From an uncultured Lachnospira sp. (GTDB taxonomy: Bacteria; Bacillota; Clostridia; Lachnospirales; Lachnospiraceae): a DNA stretch of 64,000 nt. This document shows positions 7,296-16,141 of this stretch, one piece after another. Each line of letters begins with the position of its first letter. Positions within the stretch are counted from its first letter, which is position 1. The stretch lies in NCBI GenBank assembly GCA_946186125.1, contig CAMHLZ010000007.1, positions 1-64,000 on the forward strand, read 5' to 3'. The notes under the pieces are model-generated. The model had not been told where the DNA came from, searched no databases, and worked only from the letters and a program-made list of their open reading frames with translations. A program made the position numbers and the translations under genes.

Positions 7296-8684
7296 TTACA
7301 CGATTGTTTTATTTGTTTTTAAGTAATCTTTGTTCAAGTCAATAACTTTGTCCATAGCCTCTTTACCAGGAGCACCGATAGTAACACGCTTGTCTACACA
7401 TGTCTTAATACTGATTGCGTCGTAAATGTCTTCTTCAAATACAGGACTGATAGCCTTATATTCTTCTAATGTCATATCATCAAGAGCAATGTTTTTATCA
7501 ATGCAGAACAGTACCAGCTGACCTACAATTCCGTGGGCATCACGGAAAGGAACACCGTGATTTACCAGATAGTCAGCGGCATCCGTTGCATTTGTAAAAC
7601 CGTGTCTTGTACTTTTTTCCATTACATCAGCATTAAACTGAATAGTTTTCATCATGCCGGTGAACAGGCTTACGCATCCTTTTACTGTGTCAAAGGCATC
7701 AAAGGTAAGCTCTTTATCTTCCTGCATATCTTTGTTGTATGCCAAAGGAATTCCCTTCATTGTAGTCAGCATAGACATAAGCGCACCATACACACGACCG
7801 GTTTTTCCACGAACAAGTTCTGCGATGTCAGGATTCTTTTTCTGTGGCATAATGCTGCTTCCTGTACTATAAGCATCATCAATCTCAACAAATTTGTATT
7901 CATTAGAATTCCATAATATGATTTCTTCTGAAAAACGGCTTAAATGCATCATTATAGTAGATAATGCACTTAAAAGCTCTATAAGATAATCTCTGTCTGC
8001 AACAGAATCCATACTGTTTAATGTTGCACCATAAAAATCAAGTAACTCTGCCGTATATTCTCTGTCGAGAGGGTATGTGGTTCCTGCAAGTGCACCTGAA
8101 CCCAATGGACAATAATTCATGCGCTTGTAAATATCTGATAAACGCTGTCTGTCACGTTTGAACATTTCAAAATAAGCGCCCATGTGGTGTGCAAGTGTGA
8201 TAGGCTGGGCTTTTTGTAAATGTGTAAAGCCGGGCATAAAAGTTTCTGTGTTCTTCTCCATTATATCGATTAATACGCACAGCAATTCGTATACAAGACT
8301 GTCGACTTCAACAATCTCATCTCTTGTATAAAGCTTCATATCAAGAGCAACCTGATCGTTACGGCTTCTTCCTGTGTGAAGACGTTTTCCGGGTTCACCA
8401 ACCCTTTCTGTAAGAACAGCTTCTATAAAGCTGTGAATATCTTCCTGTGTATCGTCAATTTTAAGAGCGCCGCTTTCAATGTCATTTAAGATTCCGTTCA
8501 ATCCGTCGATAATCGCTGTCTTATCGCTTTCTGATAATATTCCCTGCTTTGCAAGCATGGTAACATGAGCGATACTTCCTTTGATATCCTGTTTGTAAAA
8601 TCTTTGATCAAATGATATTGAAGCATTAAATTGATTAACAAGCTGGTCAGTTTCTTTTGTGAAACGTCCGCCCCATAATTTCAT
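7296..8684 (-). CDS. argH: Argininosuccinate lyase
   Basis: A 462-residue cytoplasmic enzyme that splits argininosuccinate into arginine and fumarate, the last step of arginine biosynthesis. The family signature GSSIMPQKKNP is at 275-285, with HTGRSRNDQ at 103-111 and FTHLQKAQP around H155. The length is the usual one for ArgH. argG is not beside it, so the gene stands alone behind its own promoter at 8728-8756. It converges with the duplicated AAA genes and shares a terminator with them. Confidence 0.97.
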   Translation of the reverse strand: MKLWGGRFTKETDQLVNQFNASISFDQRFYKQDIKGSIAHVTMLAKQGILSESDKTAIIDGLNGILNDIESGALKIDDTQEDIHSFIEAVLTERVGEPGKRLHTGRSRNDQVALDMKLYTRDEIVEVDSLVYELLCVLIDIMEKNTETFMPGFTHLQKAQPITLAHHMGAYFEMFKRDRQRLSDIYKRMNYCPLGSGALAGTTYPLDREYTAELLDFYGATLNSMDSVADRDYLIELLSALSTIMMHLSRFSEEIILWNSNEYKFVEIDDAYSTGSSIMPQKKNPDIAELVRGKTGRVYGALMSMLTTMKGIPLAYNKDMQEDKELTFDAFDTVKGCVSLFTGMMKTIQFNADVMEKSTRHGFTNATDAADYLVNHGVPFRDAHGIVGQLVLFCIDKNIALDDMTLEEYKAISPVFEEDIYDAISIKTCVDKRVTIGAPGKEAMDKVIDLNKDYLKTNKTIV

Positions 8685-8727
8685 ATGTGTATCCGCCTTT
8701 CTAAAAAAAATAACATAATTTCATCAC

Positions 8728-8756
8728 ATTATATCACAAATAAATCAATCTTTCAA
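8728..8756 (-). promoter_or_regulatory. argH promoter
   Basis: On the minus strand TTGAAA (8751-8756) and TATAAT (8728-8733) are separated by 17 bp. The -35 box lies inside the last codons of the upstream TetR gene. argH can therefore be transcribed independently of that gene. Confidence 0.75.
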
Positions 8757-9290
8757 CAAATCAAGTGAGACAAGAAACTTTCGCAGACACGTTGTCATAA
8801 ATGCTGTTAATTCTTCGACGGAAATATCCTGGTGCATCATAACAGTGTGAAAACAGCCGTAAACCATAAAATCAATTACGAGAATTGCTTTGTAGTCTTC
8901 CTTATATTCAGGGAAATTTTCAAATATTTTCTGCCTGAATGCCGCTTCAAGTTTGTTTGCAAATTCTGCTTTTCTGTCATGTGAAAATATTATATTTAAA
9001 ATCTGTCCCTGAGAAAAAAATGCCTGTAAGAGGGTGGAATGTTTTCTTGAAAAATCCGTGAAAGGGTCTTTAACAAAATCAGTTCCGGAAATAATGGAAT
9101 CAATGATTTCCATTTCCATTTTATCCGATAAGTCATAAATATCCTGATAATGCAGATAAAAAGTAGGTTTACTGATTTCAGCCATTTCGCAAAGTTCCTT
9201 TACGGTAATCTTATATAGCGGTTTTTTTGAGCGAAGAGCCAAAAATGCGTTTTTAATACTTTTGATAGTTTTTTCTTTTCTTAAATCCAT
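8745..9290 (-). CDS. TetR/AcrR-family transcriptional regulator
   Basis: A 181-residue regulator. The N-terminal helix-turn-helix (residues about 10-55: ITVKELCEMAEISKPTFYLHYQ) is a clear TetR signature, and the C-terminal ligand domain is unassigned. It is divergent from glgB. The shared region holds several copies of TTTACTG, likely its own operator (9307-9343), so it probably represses itself and possibly the gene on the other side. GGAG at 9297-9300 (complement) supports the start at 9290 rather than 9302. The effector is unknown. Confidence 0.85.
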   Translation of the reverse strand: MDLRKEKTIKSIKNAFLALRSKKPLYKITVKELCEMAEISKPTFYLHYQDIYDLSDKMEMEIIDSIISGTDFVKDPFTDFSRKHSTLLQAFFSQGQILNIIFSHDRKAEFANKLEAAFRQKIFENFPEYKEDYKAILVIDFMVYGCFHTVMMHQDISVEELTAFMTTCLRKFLVSLDLLKD

Positions 9291-9306
9291 AATAATCTCC
9301 ATATAG

Positions 9307-9343
9307 TTTTACTGTTTTTTACATTAGTAAAATAATTTACTGA
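9307..9343. promoter_or_regulatory. Probable TetR operator, three half-sites
   Basis: The heptamer TTTACTG occurs at 9308-9314 and 9336-9342, and its near-inverse TAGTAAA at 9325-9331. The last two form an imperfect inverted repeat (9324-9343) with about four mismatched positions. The position, just upstream of the TetR start, fits autoregulation. Confidence 0.55.
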
Positions 9344-9435
9344 TATAAAAAAACGGAAATGGTTAATTGTATAAAATTGGTATAACATAAAAAAAAGTAA
9401 ATAGCAAGTTCATGTATGAAGAATGGAGTGGAATT

Positions 9436-11220
9436 ATGAATTATTATGATTTTTACACAGGAAAAGAGTTTGAAGCACATAAATATCTTGGAGCACATTT
9501 AGAAAATGCAGGTGCAGTTTTCAGGGTATTCGCGCCTGCAGCACAGAAAATTACTGTTATGACTGATTCAAATGACTGGAATGAAATTGAAATGGAGAAA
9601 GTGTACAACGGACAGTTTTTTGAAAAGTTTGTAGAAGGTGTGAAAGAGGGAACTCAGTACAAATACAAAATATACAAGAATAATGGAGTTGTTACGGAGC
9701 ATTGTGATCCTTATGGATATGGAATGCAGCTCAGACCTGATTGGGCTTCTATCGTAAGAGATTGTGATTCATTCAATTTTACGGATGACGCCTGGATGAA
9801 GAAAAGGTCAGACTGTAAAAACCGCCCGCTTAATATTTATGAAGTCCATATGGGTTCATTTATGCGTGAGGATGGCAAAGAGTGGTATAATTATGAAGAA
9901 GTGGCAAAGAGACTTATACCATATGTAAAGGAAAATGGATATAATTATATTGAAATGCTTCCAATTTCCGAGCATCCGTGTGATGAATCATGGGGATATC
10001 AGAATACAGGATTTTTTTCGCCGACAAGCCGTTATGGAACAATGAATCAGTTGAAAAAATTTATTGATATGTGTCATGGAGAAAATATAGGTGTAATTCT
10101 TGATTATGTACCTGTACATTTTGCTGTTGATGAATATGCACTTGCAAACTTTGATGGAACGCATTTATACGAATATCCGCATGAAAGTGTCGGAGTGAGT
10201 GAGTGGGGAAGCTGTAACTTTATTCACTCTAGGGGTGAAGTGCGAAGCTTTTTGCAGTCTGCAGCTAATTACTGGATTTCTGAATATCATTTTGACGGAT
10301 TGAGAATGGATGCCATAAGCAGAATCATTTATTGGCAGGGTCAGGAAAACAGAGGGGTAAATTATCAGGCAGTAGACTTTATCAAAGAGCTTAACAGTTA
10401 CCTTAAGAAGAACAATCCTTCAATTATTCTATCAGCAGAGGATTCTACTAATTTTAAAGATGTTACCAAGTCATCTGAAGAAGGCGGACTTGGATTTGAT
10501 TATAAATGGGATATGGGATGGATGAACGATACACTCGATTTCTTTCAGACAGCGCCGGAGCAAAGAAGTGAGAAGTACCACAAGTTGACATTTTCAATGA
10601 TGTACTATTATAATGAAAAGTATCTGCTTCCTCTTTCGCATGATGAAGTAGTTCATGGAAAGAAGACGATTATTGATAAGATGTATGGTGAATACGAAGA
10701 AAAGTTTGCACAGGCAAGAGCTTTATATATGTATATGTATGCTCATCCGGGCAAAAAGTTGAACTTTATGGGAAATGAGATTGCACAATTCAGAGAGTGG
10801 GATGAAAAGAGACAGCAGGATTGGGATATATTATCATATCCTATGCATGAGGCATTTCATCGTTATATGAAGCAGTTAAATAATATGTATCTGGACGAAA
10901 AAGCAGTAAGTGAGCTTGATTTTGACGAAGATGGTTTTAAGTGGATTGATTGTCATATGGAAGATCATTGCATTTATTGTTTTGAGAGAAGCTCCGGTGA
11001 TGAGCGGATATTGTTTGTATTTAATTTTAAGAATTATTCTTATGATAACTATCATGTTCAGGTTGAGAATGGCCAAAGTCTTCAGCTGATTCTAAACAGC
11101 AATGATAAAAAATTTGGTGGTGAGGATGAAAGACGCCACGAGGAGATATGGAATGGTGAAAATGGAGAGTTTTCGTTTAATTTACAGCCATATTCTGCGT
11201 TGATGTTCAAGATAATATAA
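9436..11220 (+). CDS. glgB: 1,4-alpha-glucan branching enzyme
   Basis: A 594-residue GH13 enzyme that introduces alpha-1,6 branches into glycogen. An N-terminal carbohydrate-binding beta domain (about 20-110) is followed by the catalytic barrel. The nucleophile is D292 in FDGLRMDA, the acid/base E335 in SAED, and the third acidic residue D403 in LSHDEVVHG. A C-terminal beta domain follows. It is shorter than the 728-residue E. coli protein because the extra N1 domain is absent. No other glycogen gene is adjacent. GGAG at 9425-9428 supports ATG 9436 rather than 9412. It is divergent from the TetR gene, and co-regulation is possible but unproven. Confidence 0.92.
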   Translation: MNYYDFYTGKEFEAHKYLGAHLENAGAVFRVFAPAAQKITVMTDSNDWNEIEMEKVYNGQFFEKFVEGVKEGTQYKYKIYKNNGVVTEHCDPYGYGMQLRPDWASIVRDCDSFNFTDDAWMKKRSDCKNRPLNIYEVHMGSFMREDGKEWYNYEEVAKRLIPYVKENGYNYIEMLPISEHPCDESWGYQNTGFFSPTSRYGTMNQLKKFIDMCHGENIGVILDYVPVHFAVDEYALANFDGTHLYEYPHESVGVSEWGSCNFIHSRGEVRSFLQSAANYWISEYHFDGLRMDAISRIIYWQGQENRGVNYQAVDFIKELNSYLKKNNPSIILSAEDSTNFKDVTKSSEEGGLGFDYKWDMGWMNDTLDFFQTAPEQRSEKYHKLTFSMMYYYNEKYLLPLSHDEVVHGKKTIIDKMYGEYEEKFAQARALYMYMYAHPGKKLNFMGNEIAQFREWDEKRQQDWDILSYPMHEAFHRYMKQLNNMYLDEKAVSELDFDEDGFKWIDCHMEDHCIYCFERSSGDERILFVFNFKNYSYDNYHVQVENGQSLQLILNSNDKKFGGEDERRHEEIWNGENGEFSFNLQPYSALMFKII

Positions 11221-11248
11221 AATTTTTTAAGAAAGGAAAAATGCACAA

Positions 11249-11758
11249 ATGCGAATGTTGTTTGAAATAGATACTAAGGATTATGATATTAACGGTTCAA
11301 CATTCAGCCGTCCTTCCGCAAGAGGAATAATCATAAAAGAAGGAAAGCTGGCAATGATTCACAGTGTTAAATATGATTATTATAAATTTCCGGGTGGCGG
11401 AATCGAGAACGGTGAAGATAAAGAGAGCGGATTGATTCGTGAGGTGCAGGAAGAAAGCGGTCTGATTGTAATTCCTCAGACAATTCGTGAATTTGGAATG
11501 GTTCACAGAATACAGAAAGGTGATTATGAGGATGTATTTATTCAGGATAATTATTATTATCTGTGTGATGTGGAAGATAAAAAGGCAGCACGGAATCTTG
11601 ATGAATATGAGAAAGATGAAATGTTTACATTGGAATATGTGACACCTGCAACGGTAATTTCCACGAATCAGAAACCACATGATCCCGAAGTTGACAGCAT
11701 TATGCTTGACAGGGAAATAAGGGTGATTGAAACACTTTTAAATGAAGGAATTATTTAA
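11249..11758 (+). CDS. Nudix hydrolase
   Basis: A 169-residue protein with a full Nudix box: the G-x5-E-x7-REVQEESGL segment around residues 49-71. The family hydrolyses nucleoside diphosphates linked to another group; the substrate cannot be told from sequence. AGGAAA precedes the ATG. It lies 28 bases after glgB and two bases before the methyltransferase gene, so all three may be one operon. Confidence 0.9.
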   Translation: MRMLFEIDTKDYDINGSTFSRPSARGIIIKEGKLAMIHSVKYDYYKFPGGGIENGEDKESGLIREVQEESGLIVIPQTIREFGMVHRIQKGDYEDVFIQDNYYYLCDVEDKKAARNLDEYEKDEMFTLEYVTPATVISTNQKPHDPEVDSIMLDREIRVIETLLNEGII

Positions 11759-11760
11759 TA

Positions 11761-12582
11761 ATGTCAAATATTATAGAGATAACAGATTTTAATGATAAAG
11801 AGCTTGATATATATGCAAGGCTTTCAGAAAATGAACTTCTTAGTAATCATGAGCCTGAGAAAGGTATTTTTATAGCTGAGAGTCCAAAGGTTGTGGAGCG
11901 CGCACTTGATGCAGGTTACGAGCCGGTATCGTTACTTCTTGAAAAGAAGCATATAGATGGCGAGGCAAAGAACATAGTAAAAAGAGTTGGTGATATTCCT
12001 GTATTTACGGCTGAATTTGATGTGCTGACACAGCTTACGGGTTTCAAACTTACAAGAGGTGTGTTGTGCGCAATGAAAAGGAAACCGCTTCCGACAGTTG
12101 AAAAAGTGTGCGAGGGAGCAAGAAGAATTGCAATTCTTGAAAAGGTCATGAATCCGACTAACCTTGGAGCAATCATCAGGTCGGCTGCGGCACTTTCAAT
12201 TGATGCCGTTATATTATCGCCTGAATGCACCAATCCACTATATCGAAGGGCAATCAGGGTAAGTATGGGGTGCGTTTTCCAGATTCTATGGACGATAATA
12301 GACAAAGAAAATGAATGGGAGAATTCTTATTTGGATTCAGTCAGAGGTCTTGGCTTTAAAACAGTAGCAATGGCGCTCAGAAACGATACGGTGGATATTG
12401 ATGATGAAAGACTAAAGAGCGAAGAAAAGCTTGCAATTATTCTTGGAACAGAGGGTGACGGGCTGTCTGACAGCACGATTGACTCCTGCGATTATACTGT
12501 TAAGATTCCGATGAGTCACGGAGTAGATTCTCTTAATGTGGCAGCTGCAAGTGCCGTGGCATTCTGGGAACTGCGGTTATAG
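11761..12582 (+). CDS. SpoU/TrmH-family RNA 2'-O-methyltransferase
   Basis: A 273-residue SAM-dependent methyltransferase of the SPOUT class. An N-terminal substrate-binding domain (about 10-95) precedes the catalytic knot with its three motifs: NPTNLGAIIRSA (about 130), ILGTEGDGLS (about 227) and IPMSHGVDSLNVAAA (about 250). The target is probably tRNA or 23S rRNA ribose; the exact nucleotide is unknown. It starts two bases after the Nudix stop. Confidence 0.9.
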   Translation: MSNIIEITDFNDKELDIYARLSENELLSNHEPEKGIFIAESPKVVERALDAGYEPVSLLLEKKHIDGEAKNIVKRVGDIPVFTAEFDVLTQLTGFKLTRGVLCAMKRKPLPTVEKVCEGARRIAILEKVMNPTNLGAIIRSAAALSIDAVILSPECTNPLYRRAIRVSMGCVFQILWTIIDKENEWENSYLDSVRGLGFKTVAMALRNDTVDIDDERLKSEEKLAIILGTEGDGLSDSTIDSCDYTVKIPMSHGVDSLNVAAASAVAFWELRL

Positions 12583-12716
12583 GAAAGCAGGTGGCATATA
12601 TGGCATTTAAGGAAGTTTTTTTTCACCTGATTTGGTAAAATTAAGCTTGTGTACTCACCTAAAAATAAGAAAATAAAAGCAAGCCCCTGCCCAGCCATTG
12701 AACTCAAACACAACAA

Positions 12717-12770
12717 TGGACTAACCCCACGATTTGTGTTATAATGTATCCCATAACAAAAGTTATGGGA
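12717..12770 (+). promoter_or_regulatory. trkA promoter and leader hairpin
   Basis: A perfect TATAAT (12740-12745, with an upstream TG) follows a weak -35 TGGACT (12717-12722) at 17 bp. Close to the expected transcription start is a 9-bp perfect hairpin (12749-12757 with 12762-12770, loop AAAA). No convincing structure was seen in the preceding 130 bases (12583-12716). Confidence 0.6.
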
Positions 12771-12799
12771 TTATTTACTTAATGGAGGAAGATAATGCA

Positions 12800-14158
12800 A
12801 TGAAGATTATTATTGCAGGTAATGGAAAAGTGGGAGCGATGCTGACAAAGCAGCTTTCATCTGAAGAGTATGATATTACACTGATTGATTCTGATGTAGA
12901 GATTCTCGAAGAGGTTGAAGAACAGTGTGACGTGATGACAGTAAATGGAAACTGTGCATGCATGGATGTACTTGAAAATGCAGGAGCACGAAATGCTGAT
13001 TTGCTTATAGCCGTTACCGGAGAAGATGAAGTAAACCTGCTTTGTTGTCATACGGCACATAATATGAATACCAGATTGCATACTATTGCGAGAGTCAGAA
13101 ATCCTGAATACATGAAACAGATATTTGAGATGAGAAGAACATACGGATTATCGATGACAATTAATCCTGAAAAACAGGCAGCGGTTGAGATATATAGACT
13201 TTTAAAATATCCTGTATTTTTAAAAAGAGATACATTTGCAAAAGGCAGAGTCGAGATTGTAGAACTTGAGGTTTCAAAAGAGCAGAAAATGTGCGGCAGA
13301 CCTTTAAAAGAATTAGAAAGCATTGCCGGATGTAAGATACTTGTCTGTTCTGTATTGAGAGGAGATGATACGATTACTCCGGATGGCGGATTTATTCCCA
13401 AAGAAGGGGATAAGCTGTTTGTTACTGCAAGTAGTGCCAACCTTTCAATAATGCTTAAGAATTTGGGATATATTACACAAAAAATCAAGCGTGTTATTAT
13501 ATGTGGAGGAGGAAGAGTAAGCTATTATCTTGCTCAACAGCTTATTAATAATTCAATCAGCGTAACAATAGTCGAGAGAAATTATGACAGATGTGTAAAA
13601 CTGTCCACATTATTGCCGAAGGCAAATGTGATACATGGAGATGCGACAAATGAGTTTTTACTGAAAAGTGAAGGTATTGAGAGCAGTGATGCAGTTGTAA
13701 CCACCACAGGACTTGATGAATTGAATGTGATTGTATCATTATTTGGTAAAAGTTGTGGGGTGCCGAAAGTAATTACCAAGATAAGCAGACTTGAAAATAA
13801 CTCTATTCTTGATCAGATGTCACTTGGAAGTATAATTAGTCCTAAAAAACTAAGTTCTGATACAATAGTAAGATATGTAAGAGCCTTAAGAAATAAGGAA
13901 GGTGCGGCAATGTCTGTCCACTCTATTGCGAATGACCAGGCAGAGGCGGTTGAATTTATAGTGGATGATAAGACAAAAAATTGTGGAACACCACTGAGAG
14001 AAATCAAGCTAAAGAAAAATATATTGATTGTCTGTATAAATCACAAAGGAGTGACAGAGATTCCTAATGGTGACTCGGTATTTAATAAAGATGATACGGT
14101 TATTATTGTGACAGGCAGTGATGACGTTATATATCAGCTTAATGATATTTTTCAATAA
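12800..14158 (+). CDS. trkA: Trk potassium uptake regulatory protein TrkA
   Basis: A 452-residue peripheral membrane protein that gates a TrkH channel in response to nucleotides. It has two tandem RCK halves: a Rossmann motif GNGKVG at 6-11 and a second GGGRVS near 234, each followed by a TrkA-C domain. The length matches full-length double TrkA. GGAGGA at 12784-12789 points to ATG 12800; an upstream in-frame start at 12734 has no ribosome binding site and would overlap the promoter. trkH follows 42 bases later. Confidence 0.93.
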   Translation: MKIIIAGNGKVGAMLTKQLSSEEYDITLIDSDVEILEEVEEQCDVMTVNGNCACMDVLENAGARNADLLIAVTGEDEVNLLCCHTAHNMNTRLHTIARVRNPEYMKQIFEMRRTYGLSMTINPEKQAAVEIYRLLKYPVFLKRDTFAKGRVEIVELEVSKEQKMCGRPLKELESIAGCKILVCSVLRGDDTITPDGGFIPKEGDKLFVTASSANLSIMLKNLGYITQKIKRVIICGGGRVSYYLAQQLINNSISVTIVERNYDRCVKLSTLLPKANVIHGDATNEFLLKSEGIESSDAVVTTTGLDELNVIVSLFGKSCGVPKVITKISRLENNSILDQMSLGSIISPKKLSSDTIVRYVRALRNKEGAAMSVHSIANDQAEAVEFIVDDKTKNCGTPLREIKLKKNILIVCINHKGVTEIPNGDSVFNKDDTVIIVTGSDDVIYQLNDIFQ

Positions 14159-14200
14159 TTAATTAGTCTGCTATGTAGATTATTAGAAATGGAGAAAAAT

Positions 14201-15655
14201 ATGAATTACAAAATTATAGGTAAATTTGTCGGAAAAATTCTTCTTGTTGAAGCAATTTTTATGTTGCCGGCTCTATTTATAAGTATATCTAAAGGTGAAA
14301 ATAATTCTATTTTTGGGTTTTCCTGCAGCATTATTGTAACGACTCTTTTAGGTCTGAGTCTGATGTTAGGGTGTAAGAATGCAAAAAAAGTGTTTTATGC
14401 AAAAGAAGGAATGGTCTGTGTCGCCATAAGCTGGTTTCTGTTGAGTTTTGCGGGTGCATTTCCATTCTATATTTCAGAAGAAATTCCGTTGTTTATAGAT
14501 GCGTTATTTGAGACTGTTTCAGGATTTACCACAACCGGTGCGTCGATTCTTTTAGAAGTAGAAGAATTACCGATGGGGTTACTTTATTGGAGAAGTTTTA
14601 CACATTGGTTAGGAGGAATGGGGGTACTTGTATTTGTACTTGCGATTGCAAACGGAGATAAGAGCAGAGGCGGTTTTGCAATGCACCTTTTAAGGGCAGA
14701 AAGCCCGGGACCAAAGGTCGGAAAATTAGTTCCAAAGATGAAAACCACAGCGGAGATATTATATGCAATGTATATTGCGTTAACCATATTGAATGTTATT
14801 TTTCTGTTATTAGGCGGTATGCCTTTGTTTGACTCGTTGTGTACGGCTTTTGGTACTGCCGGAACCGGTGGATTTGGAATTAAAAATGACAGTATAGCAG
14901 GATACAGTCCGTATATTCAAAATGTCTGTACTGTTTTTATGTTGCTTTTCGGAGTGAATTTTAGCTGTTATTACTTTATATTTATTGGAAATATTAAGGC
15001 TATCTTTAAAGATGAAGAACTGAGGCTTTATCTTGGACTTGTAATTAGTAGTATAGTATGTATTACATGGAATATATATAAAAGTTATAATGATTTTGGT
15101 GAAGCCCTAAGACATGCGGCATTTCAGGTGGCAAGCATTATCACTACTACAGGATTTGCTACAACAGATTTTGATTTGTGGCCATCATTTTCAAAAACGA
15201 TTTTATTGTTTTTGATGGTTGTTGGTGCCTGTGCGGGAAGTACAGGTGGAGGATTTAAATGTGGGCGTGCATTATTGGTTTTCAAAAATTTAAAAAGAAA
15301 TATAAAACATTCACTACACTCGAAGAGTGTTGAAGTTATCAGGGTTAATAACCATGTAATTGAAGAAAAGGTATTAGAGACAACAAATGCATATCTTGCC
15401 GCGTATGTATTTATTATACTTGCCAGTGTTATAATTGTATCATTGGATAATTTTTCCGTGACTACAAATATTACTGCTGTGCTGGCAACATTTAATAATA
15501 TAGGACCAGGGCTTGAAGCGGTTGGACCTACATGCAATTTTGCAGGATTTGGAGATATATCGAAACTTGTTCTTATATTGGATATGTTGGCAGGAAGACT
15601 GGAGATTTTTCCGATAATGGTATTATTCTTAAGAAGTACTTGGAGGTACAAATAG
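14201..15655 (+). CDS. trkH: Trk potassium channel subunit TrkH
   Basis: A 484-residue integral membrane protein, the potassium-conducting subunit. Four pore-loop filters are visible: GFTTTGAS, GTAGTGGFG, ITTTGFATT and NNIGPGLEA, one in each of the four repeated M1-P-M2 units. It is paired with TrkA directly upstream. GGAG at 14191-14194 supports ATG 14201 rather than 14189. The next gene starts one base after its stop, so the deaminase gene is probably read from the same message. Confidence 0.94.
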   Translation: MNYKIIGKFVGKILLVEAIFMLPALFISISKGENNSIFGFSCSIIVTTLLGLSLMLGCKNAKKVFYAKEGMVCVAISWFLLSFAGAFPFYISEEIPLFIDALFETVSGFTTTGASILLEVEELPMGLLYWRSFTHWLGGMGVLVFVLAIANGDKSRGGFAMHLLRAESPGPKVGKLVPKMKTTAEILYAMYIALTILNVIFLLLGGMPLFDSLCTAFGTAGTGGFGIKNDSIAGYSPYIQNVCTVFMLLFGVNFSCYYFIFIGNIKAIFKDEELRLYLGLVISSIVCITWNIYKSYNDFGEALRHAAFQVASIITTTGFATTDFDLWPSFSKTILLFLMVVGACAGSTGGGFKCGRALLVFKNLKRNIKHSLHSKSVEVIRVNNHVIEEKVLETTNAYLAAYVFIILASVIIVSLDNFSVTTNITAVLATFNNIGPGLEAVGPTCNFAGFGDISKLVLILDMLAGRLEIFPIMVLFLRSTWRYK

Positions 15656-15656
15656 G

Positions 15657-16103
15657 ATGAATAAATATATGAAAATGGCAATTGAAGAAGCCAGAGAAGG
15701 CATAAGACAACATCATGGAGGACCATTTGGCTGTGTAATAGTTAAAGATGGAAAGGTTATTGGAAGAGGTCATAATAAAGTCGTTATTAATCACGACCCC
15801 ACATGTCATGGTGAGATGATGGCTATCAGGGATGCTTGTAAAAATATTGGTGATTTCGATTTGGAAGGATGTGAGCTTTATACAACCGGACAGCCGTGTC
15901 CAATGTGCAGAGGTGCGATATTGTGGGCCGGTATAAAAAAAGTTTTTTACGGATGCAATATTGAAGACACAGAGAATATTGGATTTAGAGATAATGTGTT
16001 TTACAATACGGATTTTGCAGAGATGGAAGAAGAACTGAATAGAATTGAATGTCTTGAATTGTATGCTGAATATAAAAAAATCGAAGACAAAACAATGTAT
16101 TAA
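15657..16103 (+). CDS. Guanine deaminase-like nucleoside deaminase
   Basis: A 148-residue zinc-dependent cytidine-deaminase-fold enzyme. The zinc site is H51-G-E53 plus PCPMC with C81 and C84. The central DPTCHGE and the long C-terminal tail resemble Bacillus GuaD, which converts guanine to xanthine. A tRNA adenosine deaminase is less likely because its usual HAE and surrounding residues differ. The gene is tightly packed behind trkH with no obvious functional link, and a strong terminator follows. Confidence 0.75.
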   Translation: MNKYMKMAIEEAREGIRQHHGGPFGCVIVKDGKVIGRGHNKVVINHDPTCHGEMMAIRDACKNIGDFDLEGCELYTTGQPCPMCRGAILWAGIKKVFYGCNIEDTENIGFRDNVFYNTDFAEMEEELNRIECLELYAEYKKIEDKTMY

Positions 16104-16106
16104 AAA

Positions 16107-16140
16107 AAGAGTTCACTGTTTTGCAGTGAACTCTTCTTTT
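16107..16140. terminator. Bidirectional terminator, deaminase/htpG
   Basis: A perfect 12-bp stem (16107-16118 with 16124-16135, AAGAGTTCACTG) with a five-base loop is preceded by a run of A and followed by T-rich sequence. It serves both convergent genes. Confidence 0.88.
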
Positions 16141-16141
16141 C

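Noticed and set aside
12516-12716. Minus-strand open frame over the end of the SpoU methyltransferase gene and the gap after it
   Set aside because: It overlaps conserved methyltransferase motifs and has no start signals; the gap itself shows no convincing coding pattern.
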